From Emergomyces orientalis (lineage: Eukaryota > Ascomycota > Eurotiomycetes > Onygenales > Ajellomycetaceae), in the NCBI GenBank assembly GCA_002110485.1, contig MOWL01000002.1, positions 248,001-312,000 of the forward strand: a stretch of DNA of 64,000 nucleotides. The letters run 5' to 3'. The notes beneath the pieces are model-generated. The model was given only the letters and a program-made list of their open reading frames with translations. It ran no database searches and was not told the origin of the DNA. The position numbers were made by a program, and so were the translations under genes. How positions within the stretch are numbered: the stretch's first letter is position 1; every line of letters starts with the position of its first letter. Positions 49,670-61,988 of the stretch are shown here, piece after piece.

Positions 49670-50847
49670 GAACACTTCATTCACCAGATCTTCACAAATA
49701 CTTGGCCAATTGCCTCTGCGTTGGTCGAGGGTATCCAAAGACAGAATATTCCGATTCGCTGACCTAAATCTGAAATCGCTATTTTCCACTTCCGACCACT
49801 GTTTAGGACAGTATCTACTAGACGTGCCATTTGATCATGGCACCCAACAAATCGAAATTCCGATCATAAGGTATCATCCAGGAGGGCTTGAAGGGTGCCT
49901 GCCCTATCCTAGCGGGGTTGGCGAAAAATCACGCCGAGAAGAAGTTTTGTATAAGCTATAGCTACAAGAACTGAGTAGCCCCTGCCATTGTTTGTTTTTA
50001 TGTGAGTCAGAGGAGTTGCATATCCCCCAGATGACGATATATGGTAGCTGATTCATCAACGCCTGCAGCTCCCATCTCAAAACATAATATGCTGTGCTTT
50101 TTGCTAGACGATCCCACGTCTTCCCGCGCTTTATCACCTGATTATCGGAGGCAATTAGCCCGTAATGGATTCGAGCGTCGTCCGAAGCCCTTATATCTCG
50201 TTATATGAAGAGCTCTTTCTTACATTTCATGCAAGTGTCTTCGTTTTCAGGGTAGTCAGAGCCTGCGCCAAAAAGCATATCTTAACCCAAGAGAGCTTTG
50301 GACAATGACTCTTTATGTCCGCGTTCGCTATAGCGGGTTTATTGGATATCACCTTTGATAGCTCCAGCCTACCGCGTAGTATTTCATTCCGCTGCAATAT
50401 GGCGATCGCATTTAGAAGCACTTGCGGGGTTGATTCATTCTGCCAATTTGTTGAAACTTCCAATCACCGACCGTCTTCCCATAGTCATATTGTATCACAC
50501 TGCCAAAAGTACCGGTAGGCCTGCTATCCACGATGTCTCCCAGCCGGATATTCTGCTTTTTGCTTGAAGCACCTCCTCTACTCCCCACCATCAGATCAAA
50601 ATGGAGAGAGTGGAAAGTGGACAGCATTTGTGCAACCACAATGGCAGTAGAAGCAGTGCCATACACCCCGGATGCCAGGCAAACAATGAATATATTGTGG
50701 TCAGAAACATCCCCGGGAGCGGAGGTGTTTTTTTTATCACCATCAGCTCTTGAGAGGTTGGGATGGGTCTTATGGAGCATCGCAGTGGCAGCGGCTGCTC
50801 AGGGGAAGAGCACAAATCCAAACATCGGTATAATCGTCGTGGGTCAT
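49670..50847 (-). pseudogene. Decayed PNP-NB-ARC (fungal NLR-like) gene
   Basis: On the minus strand, pieces of one protein family appear in order but in changing frames. The likely start at 50847 reads YTDVWICALPL. After a shift, DHNIFIVCLASGVYGTAS and IVVAQMLSTF follow (50.7 kb), with RLGDIVDSRPTGTFGSVIQYDYGKT. After another shift comes TPQVLLNAIAILQRNEILRG (50.45 kb), then DYPENEDTCMKC (about 50.25 kb), IHYGLIASDNQVIK, ALMNQLPYIVIWGIC and DSHKNKQWQG (50.16-49.98 kb), and AIAYTKLLLGVI. This is the PNP/UDP-phosphorylase-like domain that begins many fungal NACHT/NB-ARC proteins. An NB-ARC opening is recognisable at 49.85-49.68 kb (DQMARLVDTVL, KWKIAISDLGQ, LWIPSTNAEAIGQ), but the GVGKT P-loop segment is missing. 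At least four frameshifts and internal stops make it non-functional. Such proteins are thought to act in non-self recognition; the call rests on remembered family motifs. Confidence 0.85.
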
Positions 50848-53610
50848 CGTCGAGGAAGACATGATTTCGCATGGTAAAATGGATTCTCTTCATTGGGCAC
50901 ATTCTGCCACTGCGTGGCCGTCAGGGGCAGGAGGGGGCATGAACACACCCCGCAATTGTGCTTGCCTAACGAGCCCAAAAGCTGTTAATAGGGCGGTCAC
51001 ATTATGCGCCTCACTCGCCTCGCAGCACGGCAACCTACTCAGCCATCACCCATCAAGTCCTTTGGACATGAAGGACCATAGCCAATCGCGCGATGATCTC
51101 CGTCTCCTATTGATAGGCATTCCATCCTTACGGACAGTCGAAAGCCATAATGAAAAGCGGGGCGATCGTGGTGGAAACGATATGGCAGAGCATCATCTGG
51201 GGCTGAATTGTTTTGGCTATATGAGAAAAGGAGTACTCTTGTTAATCTCAAACATGAAGAATGGGACATTCGAAGTCTAACTTATATCAAGTATAATCTG
51301 ATGATGAGCAGAATGCTGACCTAAATCTAAATTTCATTCATATTAGTTTATCATGTCGCTATCAGTCATTCACTTCTGTACATACATACCGTGTAGCCAT
51401 CCTAGTGGCCAGGATTGATAAAGGGGCGGTCTCATATATAATCGGTCAGTATAGCCTTGAGCGTACAAAATCTCGGTCTCTGATCAATAGTCAGTACCTT
51501 GACAAAAAAATTGTATTTTAGAACGGCATTCTTTTAGCTAAGAAACCTAGCTTATTCCACTAAGATAAATTTGATATAACTGGTATCAAAAGTAAACCTA
51601 AGCCCACCACATTCTCTGTCCATGAACTGTACTCAATGGTGGCCTCAACGAGAGAAACATGAAGAAGTACCACAAAACAAATGGCTGGGAAGAGATCAAG
51701 GCAACCAACCCATTTACCAGATTCCCAAATAAACCAGCCCTACCTATCGATCATAAAGTTCGTGCTGGTTTAGTATGGGCTGCCAAATGGGCATTGTTGG
51801 ATGGAGGATGAGATTGGAGAATTGTACTGTCGCGGTTACGTTGCTTTTGGGGCAAGAAGTTGAGGACTGCATCTGTCTCGCATGCAATCCTCCAATCCAT
51901 TCTTCTAACTGGCCATATACCTGCACTTCTGCAAATGACAACAAACCATCCGTCGTATCTGGCCATCAAATATATATTTGAAAGAAAATTGGATGGGCAT
52001 GGTTCAAAATGTAGTCATGTACCATGCTACTTGTTAGAATTGCTAGACACTTCAGCCTCTCGTCTAATTTTATAGAATGAACGAACTTAGCCCCGAGGAA
52101 ATGTCAAGATCAGATGGGGGATAGAGTGAGAAAGTGAGGTATCAAGCACCTAGATAACCGGTATTTTTATTATTTTTATTCTTATTTTTATTTTTATTTA
52201 TTTTTTAAAAAAGAACACACAAGCCAAATATTTTTGGTTTCAAATAGATCAAAAAGAATAACAATCGCGACATATATACGAACGAAAAAACAAAACGTAT
52301 TTATTACGTAGAAGAGCAGAGGAGGAGGAAAAGAGAGGCAAAACACCATAATAACTCAGCTCCAATTCTAACAATGTAAAATGACACGAAAAACCAATCC
52401 TCATTCCTCATTCCCCATTTCCCTTCGCCTTCGCTTTTACCCCCATCCAACCGAAAAACACAAAAGAGCGCGACCCCAAAAACACCCCAGCAGAAGGGGG
52501 AAGAAAATCAACGAAATGAACATAATTACTTTATAATTAATAAAAGACCAATTTGGACCTAAAAAAACGCCTCTCCGATGCAACTATCTACATGGGGGAC
52601 CACCAATATCATAATCAATAACCACACACCCCACGCCTTTTATTGGAGTTTAAGACAAAAAAAAGAGGGGAAAAGAGAGAGAAACAAAAACAAAAAAAAA
52701 AAAAAAAAAACGCTCCTGCTTCAATGCAAAATCCCAAAGAGAAGAGAAAAGCGAACCTGATGATTTCCAGATATAGATAGATAAAAAAAAAATGGGAGGG
52801 GAGGTTTGTTTTTGTGGACAAGATAAGGAAGAAGTGCGGATGGACTGAACAAATCCCGAAGACCTATGTATCATCACCAAACCAAAATAGGACAAATGGG
52901 TCCGCCAAGCATTATCTGATGGTGCGAACTGCTGAACAGAACTTGGAAGTTGGTGGGCCAGAAACACGATCGAAGAAGAGGGAAAAACATGTTAAGAATA
53001 GATAAAAATATTAAGCGGCACGATAAAATGGCCTCTCACAAAGACAAAGCCACATTTTTCCTAATCGTTAAAAGCGATAAATAAACATCAACACCGAACC
53101 GCGCTACCATATGTTAGGCTCACGAATTTCGTCCACGTATGTATGATCCGGGGCGATGGCTGACAGTCAGGAAAAGGTAAAAAGGGAAAGAGAAGAAAAA
53201 AAATATCATCAAGTAACTTTCTTACGGCGCTGAATGCACCATGACCGGCAAATTCCAAAGAATTGGCAGACACATAGAGCAATGCGGGTTGCATTGAAGT
53301 CCATGAATTTCCCGCTATTCCATTGGGGCTGGCTCCATCCAAGGCAAAATAAAGTGGATATTTCAATACTCCAATGCGGATTATTTTGAAATTTGCACGC
53401 AGAGTTGAACTAGCATATTGTGTAGCCAAGATTGGGGTCAAATGTTAAGTGGTAGAAATGAGAAAGGAAGCTCTCCATCCTGTCGAGCTCTATGGAAATG
53501 GGCGCCAATGGATTTGTTTGTAGTTTGGTTTTTTGTCGTCACTAATAAAGGTGAAAAGTGTAATAATCCCGGAGTACTGACAAAGGTGGGGTAATCACTG
53601 GTAGTTACAA
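50848..53610. other. Intergenic, 2.8 kb
   Basis: This region lies upstream of the NLR-like relic and at the 3' flank of the RfeG-like gene. It has an AT-rich TTTTTA-type stretch at 52156-52212 and poly-A at about 52695-52710. The open frames at 51039-51269, 51744-51969 and 53088-53441 have no recognisable product. Confidence 0.6.
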
Positions 53611-54643
53611 TCAACGAGTCCTTCGATCCCTGGCTGGCGGTGGTCCTGAGGTACGGTAACTTGAATCGGGGGGGTATCGTCCATCTACCATGGGAGCCCG
53701 GTGATCAGGGATTGTACTTGGTGGATAGCCCATACTGGAGCTAACAACAGGTGGATACTCGCTCTCATTCTCATAGCTAGGTCCAGGATACCTTGGATTT
53801 GCTCGTGGATCATTATTATATGTAGGGTACGCAGCAGTGCCCTCATATGTATATTCAGGACTGCTCACTGGCAGTGGCTGTGAGTGAGCTGGGTAAGGTA
53901 CGCCAGCAGGAGCGTACGTAGAAGGAATTGTCCCATAAGTTGTTGGCTGGGAGTATGCCGGTGGGTAGGGTGCGGACTGGGCTGTGCTATAAGCAGCGTG
54001 CATTGCTGGGGGGTAGGCATCATACGGTTGGCCAGCTGGAGGATAAGACGTAGGTCCAGTTCGCTGGCGGCTTTCATGCGTGGCAGAAGTATCATATTGC
54101 GCTGAATTCCTGTTAGGATCTGGAGACATCCCTGGGTCTTGATTGTGACTACCTTGTTGTGCAGGATACCCTTGATCTCTTCTCATAGCCATCTCAGTTT
54201 CCCACCGCGCCGAATCTGCCTTCAAATCGGCAATCATCTCCTATCAGGCGAAAAAGAATGATTAGCTCCAACCCCACAAAAAACGAAACCCCTCCTTTCG
54301 AGGAGAGATACATAAGACCAGGTTTATGCATGTGAGAGGGGAATTCTTACTGTTGTCAAGTTGCGATAAGCGCGAATATAATAACCTTGACGGCCCTATA
54401 AGATCTTGTCAGCATATTGGTATTAACCAAAAGGCCTATCTCATCCACAACTGAGGATAAAAAAGTCGAGAGCTTTTCTAGGAGAGAAAATAGGGGAAGC
54501 CGGACCTGGTGTGTGCCAGGCTTCACGAGAGCCTGATTTCCAAGGTAACGGCAGATATCAGCCTGGATAACCTCGCGAGCAATGCCATTTTTTTCAATAA
54601 AATACTCGTTTTGTCGCTCCGGGGGGTCATGAGGGCGCGACAT
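53611..54643 (-). CDS. rfeG: RfeG-like conserved fungal protein
   Basis: Exons 54643-54506, 54395-54351 and 54240-53611 give 270 residues, all with phase-0 junctions. The first 75 residues form the conserved part: MSRPHDPPERQNEYFIEK, VIQADICRYLGNQALVKPGTHQ, GRQGYYIRAYRNLTT, and MIADLKADSARWE. I recognise this as the family annotated in Aspergillus as putative transcription factor RfeG. The remaining 190 residues are low complexity, rich in Pro, Tyr and Ser, with repeated AYPP, PYPPAY and SYRTSG-like units, and look disordered. There is no visible zinc finger or other DNA-binding fold, so the transcription-factor label is traditional rather than shown here. A long pyrimidine-rich upstream region suggests a long leader. 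Confidence 0.82.
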
Positions 54644-57600
54644 GTTGGCAACAGATCACAGCAGAAAAGAAGAAAGAGAAGAGAAAACAAATAGGCTACC
54701 ACTGGGCGATGGTTGAGATGTTCCCGGGACTTGGATGGCTGAGAATATTCAAGAGAAGGCGAGATTCCAGGGTTGAGACGAAAGTCTGGTTGAAGTCGAT
54801 GAGGATTAAATGATGAGAAGAGGCTGATACTGAGGGTTGAAGAGAAAGTAAAATGGAATACAGCTTTGAAAAACTGTGAAGGTGCGTTAGGCTGGGGTGG
54901 TTTTCCTTTGTTGGGGCTGGCACAAGTCTGTATCCTGGAAGTGAGTGGTCTTGGTAGACGAGCAGATTTACACACAGAGACACAACTATTATTATCCAAG
55001 TATAGGCGGGCACAAAACAGCCCTTTCTATTTTCGATGCTGATAAGCGCTCTGTGAAAGCGGTTAAAGTGATGGGGATCCGAACCAGGCAGGGGGAAAAA
55101 ATATCCAGGCTGGGCACGTAGGAATTCCGAGGGGTAAAATAAATCCAAGTGTCAATGGTCAGTCGAGCCTCTGTATAAACCTCAACCGTGGGGAAAATCT
55201 GAAGACAAGGCCGCTTGATAACAAAGAGGACACTCTTATGGGACCTTAAGGGGTAGGACTTGGCGGCTGTTGTGGTCAACACAGCAGGCAGATAGGGTCC
55301 GATAGGGGAAGATTCTGGCCTTGATAGATACAAGAGGCGCAGAGTAGATGGCAGTATGGCAGTAGCAGTATGGTCGTAACAGTAGCAGCAGCAGCAACAA
55401 CAGATGTTGGATGTCAGGAAGAAGAGATAGTAAGTGATGTAAAAATGAGAGATCAGGAGATGATAGCACAACGGGTCAGGCCTTATGGTGATCGAGTTGG
55501 GAGAGGGGATGGAGAGAAGGCAAATGTGTTTCCAGAAGAGAGAGTTGGGGATAGCCAGAACTCTCACTTGGAGTGTCTGTGTCCGTTGTTTGATGGGGTT
55601 CGAGATGGAGAGAGAGAGGCGGAGAGAGCGCGCGCGCGACAAGAAGAAGCAGAAGAAGAGAAGAGAAGTGAGGAAAAAAGATGGAAGAAAAGAAAACAGC
55701 GAGGATAAGAAGGGCGGGACGAAGCAAGCGAGGCAGACGAAGGGCAGAGGAGGAGGCTTTGGAGGGGACAAATGGCACCCAAATGGCACCAAAAAGGGCA
55801 CACACAAAAAGGGTCGTGGGGCAGCGTCTGCAGCGAATCACCGCCTGTTGCCGGCCATGACACACAAATGGACACACACACACGCTTGGTGCTGTTTGGT
55901 GCCACGCACGTCGTCCAGCTGCGTATTCTCATTACAGGCCCCGTATTTATTGATCTTGTCTTTATTATGGGGCCAGTGGGCGGAGTGCTGCTTTGTAGAC
56001 TGCAGTTTACCCTGTCCATTGGCTGCCCTGGGTAGTACTCCTGCCACTGCACATCTTTGGCCTGCTCCCCATGTATCTTCCTGGTTCCCCTCCTTAGGTA
56101 TGTATTTTTTGTATTATTGGTACGGCGCATTACCACGCCTCCCGCTTCCTTGCTAGGCAGATTCCTGCAGAGCTTAGGCGGTGTCAAGTCGATATGAAAG
56201 GTTATAATAAAATACAGATCTCTGCTCAAATTTCCCCCATGTTCAAATTTCTGCTACCTGTCGCTTGAACCCGAGCTTAAAATTTTGTATATCAACAAAG
56301 ATGGAGAAAGTAGAATCCTAGCCTTGGCTGAATTGAAAGCTGGCCAACTTTCTGCCCTTTCTACTTTTCTCCAGCTTCTTGCCTATCGGGTACCGATACG
56401 TGGGTATCTCTCCATGTAGACTGGATGGTTGATGAACAAACGGGCGGCGGCGATGAATGCAGGCCAAACAAAACTATGGAGACATTCCTCTTTTCAAACG
56501 CGTCTGCTCTTCCCGATCCATCCACTGGCATATGTATGAATTAGGGCTGGTCCTTTTTTGATTTGCTTCCCTGGCCAGCCTCAGACGTGGTGCCGCAATC
56601 ATCAGCATTCCCAGCAGTGAGCAGCAACTATCAAAACAAACATACCACATCCATGGAACTCAGACTCTCAAATGGGAATGACAACTTTCTTTAAACAGTA
56701 AAATACAACAGGGTTGAAAAAGAGAAAAATAAATAATGAAAAATAAAAAAGCATGGACGGATTTTCCACGCCAAATTGTCCCGGCAATCAGGGCACGGTG
56801 TCGGGACCCAAACTCTGAATTCAGGAATTCATCTTCGAAACCAGCTTCAAGAGAACCCAAAAGAGAGGAAGAGTCAGGCAAGGTCAAACACTGCAAAACT
56901 ACCCATCAATGCCACCATGGATCCTGATTGGTGACGGCGTTGGTTTCCGTCAGGCAGACATGCGTTGCTTGGGCAGACACGCCGAAATAACCCAACATCA
57001 CCACACAACCTTATCTCGGCCACCAGACCACCAGTAAGGGCACCACATAGGAACGCTTCTGCCAGTTTTAAGCAGAAGGAACTCGTCAGCGGCAACTGGC
57101 TGAAGCCCATCTGCAAGGCTAAAATTGATTTCCAGTCCCTTAGCAGCGAAATCCCTTTTCCGAGCCGCTGTCCTTAATTGCTTTCATTTTTCTTTCTTTT
57201 TTGTTTCCTTAACTACCGCTATTGCCACTCGAATACTCATTCCACTCTGTGGTATAAAAAACAAATACGACCACCGTTAAAATTTTACCCAGAGTGTCCT
57301 CCCAGATGACGACGTTGATCTGGGCCCGTTACAAAATGTCAATGCATTTTTACATATCCCGAGTTCTTTCTCGGGGGGAATGCACACATCCGTGAGCTTC
57401 ATGCGGTTCTTTTCATGTACTGGACTTAAAAGCCCTTGTCCAATCTTCCAGACGCAAGGCATGAATAAGCCCTAGTGTCCCTCCTACCCTTTTCCCTTTT
57501 TTTCTGAATCTGCCAGGCTTCTCATTGACATCCCTTGCTGTTGGATGTTATCCTGAATCCTTTTTGTGCATTAAAGGACTGTGTTATACCAATGGGTGGA

Positions 57601-57965
57601 GGAGGGCCCTTTCCGTGAACTGCTGGGTCCGGTTTGCGACATTTAGATACCCATCCAATTGCCCATGCAGCGGTTTAGAACCAGTTTTTTTGTAATTTTT
57701 ATCCCTGGATCCCCGATCGAATAGGAGGCATACATGTGTTTCCACTGCCGCAGGGTTCTACTATTCTACTCTTTTTTTGTTTTCTAGAACTGCACTTCAT
57801 GTGGAGTGTTGATAGATCGATGTCTTAAGCTTCCGATGATTTTTTATTTGGCAATTTCTCTAACTCCGCTTCAATAGCATCCCAAACAAAAGAGAGACAA
57901 CCCTGGACAGGGGTTATAAGAAAAGGACGCAGTCAGTCAAGCCACCCCAGCCAGAACAAGCCCGT
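54644..57965. other. Intergenic, 3.3 kb
   Basis: This is the upstream region of the RfeG-like gene and the 3' flank of the GST-domain gene. A purine-rich tract at 55440-55760 gives long shadow frames on both strands. I see nothing else supportable. Confidence 0.6.
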
Positions 57966-59634
57966 TTACTTTCCTGTCGTGCCCTTTGCCGGCGGAGGCA
58001 GACTGGTTCTCCATAATTTTCGTTTGAGAATAGCACCAAACCCGACAACTTTTTCCTTTTCCTGTTCCTTTTCCTTTGCCGTTTCTTTCGCCTTTTCCGT
58101 TCCCTTCTCCGTGTATTCTTCTTTCGAAACAATTCGAAAATTGGTTCGTGGAAAATGAATGCGTACCTCAGTCCTGTGGTCCATTGTCTTACGCTGCACC
58201 ACTAATTCCTGAGGCGTGAGAGCCACCAATTTCCCAGAATCCTGATAATTATATCCATTATCAGTCGGCCACACCACAACATCCTGCCCCTTTTGGAACT
58301 TCAGCGCATCATATTTATCAACGTTGCCCTCTGGCTCCACAAAATCTGCAGCTACCACGGAGTTCAACACTTGTTCACCCAAAAGGTTTTGCGGCTTATT
58401 GGGCAATGCGGATGCAGCTTCCGCTGCTGTCTTCCTGAATCGAGCCATCCACGCGAAAACCTTGGGAAAGCGGGCTTCTGTGAAAATATCGCGGTCAAGG
58501 GCACCATCCAGCCCATCTACCCAGTCGAGTGGCCATATCGCTTCAGGCGGGGTCGCACAGAATTTATTGTTAGCTACCCAATTTTATGTCATCCATGTCC
58601 GAGGGGGTTTCTCGTAAAAGAGAGAATTGCTTGGGGTTTTCCGGTCTGAATTTAATGGCTTACATGCATTCACACACAAAAAAAAAAAAAAAAAAAAAGG
58701 GATTTCACATACCATTGATATCAGCCAGTGAAGGCTTATCCGTCTTAAGCAGCCAATCCCTCCCATCTGCCAGTAGCGTCGTCTCAAGAAATTCAAACGC
58801 CTGTTTGATATGAATCATCCCGTCCGGGCGATTCCTCTTGAGATCCTCCTTTCTGAAACTGAGGCCACTCGCGTCCTCTCGATCCCTGATGAAATTGGGA
58901 TGAGCAGCCAGGACCACGGCGGGTAGGACCAGCTGGCAGGCGCGGGCGAAGACACCGCCATCAACCGTCCAGTTCTCCAACATCCTTTCCATCGCTTGTC
59001 CCTCCGGATCAGTTGCGCCAAGCCTGTCACGCTCTGGATACATTTCCTCTAGTTTCTGTAGGATCAATCGTGAATCGCAGTATATGTCTTTACCGGCAGA
59101 CATGACTGGGACACGACGATATTGGACACCTAGTGCATGAAGGTCCGGTCTGGGCATGATGATCGGTTGCAACTTCGCGGCGAGAAATTAAAAAAATTAT
59201 TTATACATATCTCAGCAAAATAATCCGTTATCTCTCATCCCCACCATTTTATTATTTTCTTTCAGGGGTTTCCAGCTGGAATGTTTGCATCTCGCATGCT
59301 CCCGAACCCCTCCTTTCTTCTTCTCCTGTGTGCTGGGGAGTTGTGCTTACACATTGGTCATATTCAATACCACGAAGGGAAAGATACCTTCACACAAGCA
59401 AAGAGCAAAGACGCAGAACGCAGAGAAATAAAATCAGCAAAGCACTCGCAACCAAGGTGTATATGACGCCCGTCCACCTGAGCGATTCTGTGCTAGCAGT
59501 CTCGTTTTGTGGGCGGATGGGAATTGTGCGAAAAAGGGTTTAACACTGTTGGGACAGACAAACACTCACCACGTTACCCGCCTTCCATACGGCGAGATCT
59601 CGTAGTGGAACACCACCGGCTTCGGCATGGCCAT
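57966..59634 (-). CDS. Glutathione S-transferase-domain protein with charged C-terminal extension
   Basis: Exons 59634-59570, 59387-59351, 59172-58713 and 58540-57966 give 378 residues. The N-terminal thioredoxin-like GST domain begins VVFHYEISPYGRRVTWYLSLRGIEYDQC, continues through LQPIIMPRPDLHALG, and has YRRVPVMSAGKDIYCDSRLILQKLEEMYP, the glutathione-binding region. The helical C-terminal domain includes WLLKTDKPSLADINAIWPLDW. A segment of about 130 residues follows, VVVWPTDNGYNYQDSGKLVALTPQELVVQ and then RIHFPRTNFRIV, which looks like an added beta-rich domain. The end is Lys/Glu-rich with repeated KEKE. Substrate and biological role are unknown; such proteins are common in filamentous fungi. 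All three introns seem to end in AAG instead of the usual CAG or TAG. The reading frame and family sequence support each junction. Confidence 0.88.
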
Positions 59635-61988
59635 GCTTGTGTTTTGTTTTGTTTCGTTTCGTTTTCGATGCTTCTTTTGTTCGAATTTTCCGCTTCGTTT
59701 TCCTTTGTTAATTTTCTTTTTCAGTGGGTTGATTAGCATTTGGCAGGCTAAAACTATACTGGCTGAACAATAGGACACACACCCCTTTCTTGTCTGATCC
59801 ACAGCCAATACAGAGCCAGCTGGGACTTTTCTTCCTTTCTACCTTGGGGGTATTGGAAACCTACCTACGCGGTATGATCCTGGTGGGTAATTCACTTGTC
59901 CTCGCAATCTAAAGAATCGGACAAGTTTTCGTGATCTGACCCAACGAGTTGTGACTCGACCCGAAGGATTGGGGGAGCGACAGGGAAATAGGTCTCCTTC
60001 ACAGCTCTAGGTGAGGATATCTGCAAGGTAAGCAAAAGCACAACACCACCCTTGTCGAAAACCGGTCTGATATAAGCGGAAGAAAAGAAAATAAAAAGGG
60101 AAATGTAACACTAAAGCGCCTATTTGGCACAACTCTCTGGGGTTTTTACGAGGATCTCCTAGGCACCCAAGAGAACCAGGAGACGAAGCATGTCCCAAAG
60201 GGCAGCTTCCTTTCTTTTGTGTAAGGTTAGGGGAATCCGGAGTACTAACATATTCAATTGATTTTCTCCTATTTTTTCCTTGTTCTTCGTCTATCTCCCA
60301 CTTTCCTCTTGTCCTTTGGTTTTTAGCCTCTTGGATAAAGCCGTCCGGCGGAAAAAAAAAATCGAACGATGACCCAGTGATCTTCTGCTGAGAACACACT
60401 GAGAAAGGACATATCAATCCAAAAGGAAATATTAGCCCGGGCGACAAACAAGAGTGAATTAATTGAATTGAAACGCACAATATCATAAGAGAAGAGAAGA
60501 AACCCAGAAAAATTTACACCTCGAGAGTCAAGCCATGAATCCTCGCTTCTATATACACCGGGGAGTCAAAGATGACCGGCCAAGGCCGGGGGTACAGCTT
60601 GCAGGGACGCTTAAAAATGATTTTTCGTTTTAGCTGCTGAACTAGCCAACGAATCAACTAAATGCACTGATTCTCCTCTTTTTACCTCAGGTCGATTAAC
60701 AATGTAACTTATTAACCCGGCTATTCAAGTTTGACTTTTGGCCCACGTTCACTAATTCGGTGATCAATGGGTTATTGGCATGAGCCAGACATATTAAAGT
60801 ATTGCGGCCCGGAAGACAAACTCTACTCTACCAGTTGCAAGGGAAGCGATCGGATAAGTAGCAGCGGGGCCAGATGACCTACAGGCTAACGACATGGGCT
60901 GACCATTTACCAAGAGAGAAAAGATGTGCTTTTTTTCAATTCCATTCTATGTAGCTGGTACGGACGTAGATTCCCGGAATTTATTATCTCAGCAACAAAA
61001 GGAGCTAATCGCCTTTATTTCGGGGGGGGGCAAGGGTGTAGTGCTGGCAATGTCGTATTTTGTTCCTCTTGGTTTGCATTTGTGGCGTTGAGCAAACATT
61101 CATTTGCAGCCTTTATTGTCATATGGATCCGGTCATAATATGGTGGAAAATAATGTCGAATACACTTTGGAAATGCCTTGAGTATTCCTTGTTTCACATG
61201 TATCCTTAATTTTTTTCATACATCTTGGTGTAAAAATCGATGCACAGTGGATGGAATTTCCCACGCGGCTATGCCTATTCCCTGCCATGTTGTCCCAGAA
61301 TGCCGGGAAAAGAGCTTGAAGAAAATCATGTGACGGTGTTTTATCTAAGGGAGAATGTGTAACTATGTGGTTGTTTATTATGAGAGCTAAATTAACTACT
61401 AGCTAAGATATATGATGTGTGGGTCACATGGTAGGGCTAGCGTAGTATCACCAACATTTTAAGGGGTTTATCCAAAAAAAGGTTGCCCTATCAGCAGCTG
61501 GGAATAGCAGTGGGATCAGATGGTTGAAGAGTTGGGCATCGAGAAGATCAGGCAGATGTGCAGGGCCTATTAAGGAAGCAAGAGGAATATTCCAAGGTTG
61601 TGGTGTATCGATATCCATATGACTAATTCCTTTATCAAAGTTTAATCCTGTCCCATTTAACCAAACCAACCTGAGCACAGCTGACCGCAATGTGGGCCGT
61701 GGCCTGTTTACGGGGGCCTTTATGGTGGGCCAATGCCTATCACGCCCCAAGCGCCGCCCATTCCTCTTTAACCACCAACCACCATCGCACTCCATACCCA
61801 GGTACATGTACAAATAACCAAACAAACACATCAGCAGCAACAACAAAGCCCGCAGAGCATCGTCATGATCATTATCGAGCACCCCTTCAACTCCCCATCA
61901 TGCTTACCCGGCCCACCACAACAATCAGGAACAGTAGCGTAGCCGCCACCCGCTGCCCATCCAACCACCAGCAAGAACGACAACAACA
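59635..61988. other. Divergent intergenic region, 2.35 kb
   Basis: This stretch lies between the GST-domain gene start (-) and the polymerase eta start (+), so it includes both promoters. Frames at 60007-60486 and 61448-61882 lack recognisable features. No element is identified. Confidence 0.6.

Noticed and set aside
54992..55807. 271-codon minus-strand frame, Phe/Leu/Ser-rich
   Set aside because: It is a translation of a pyrimidine-rich tract. There is no domain, and several overlapping frames on both strands are equally open.
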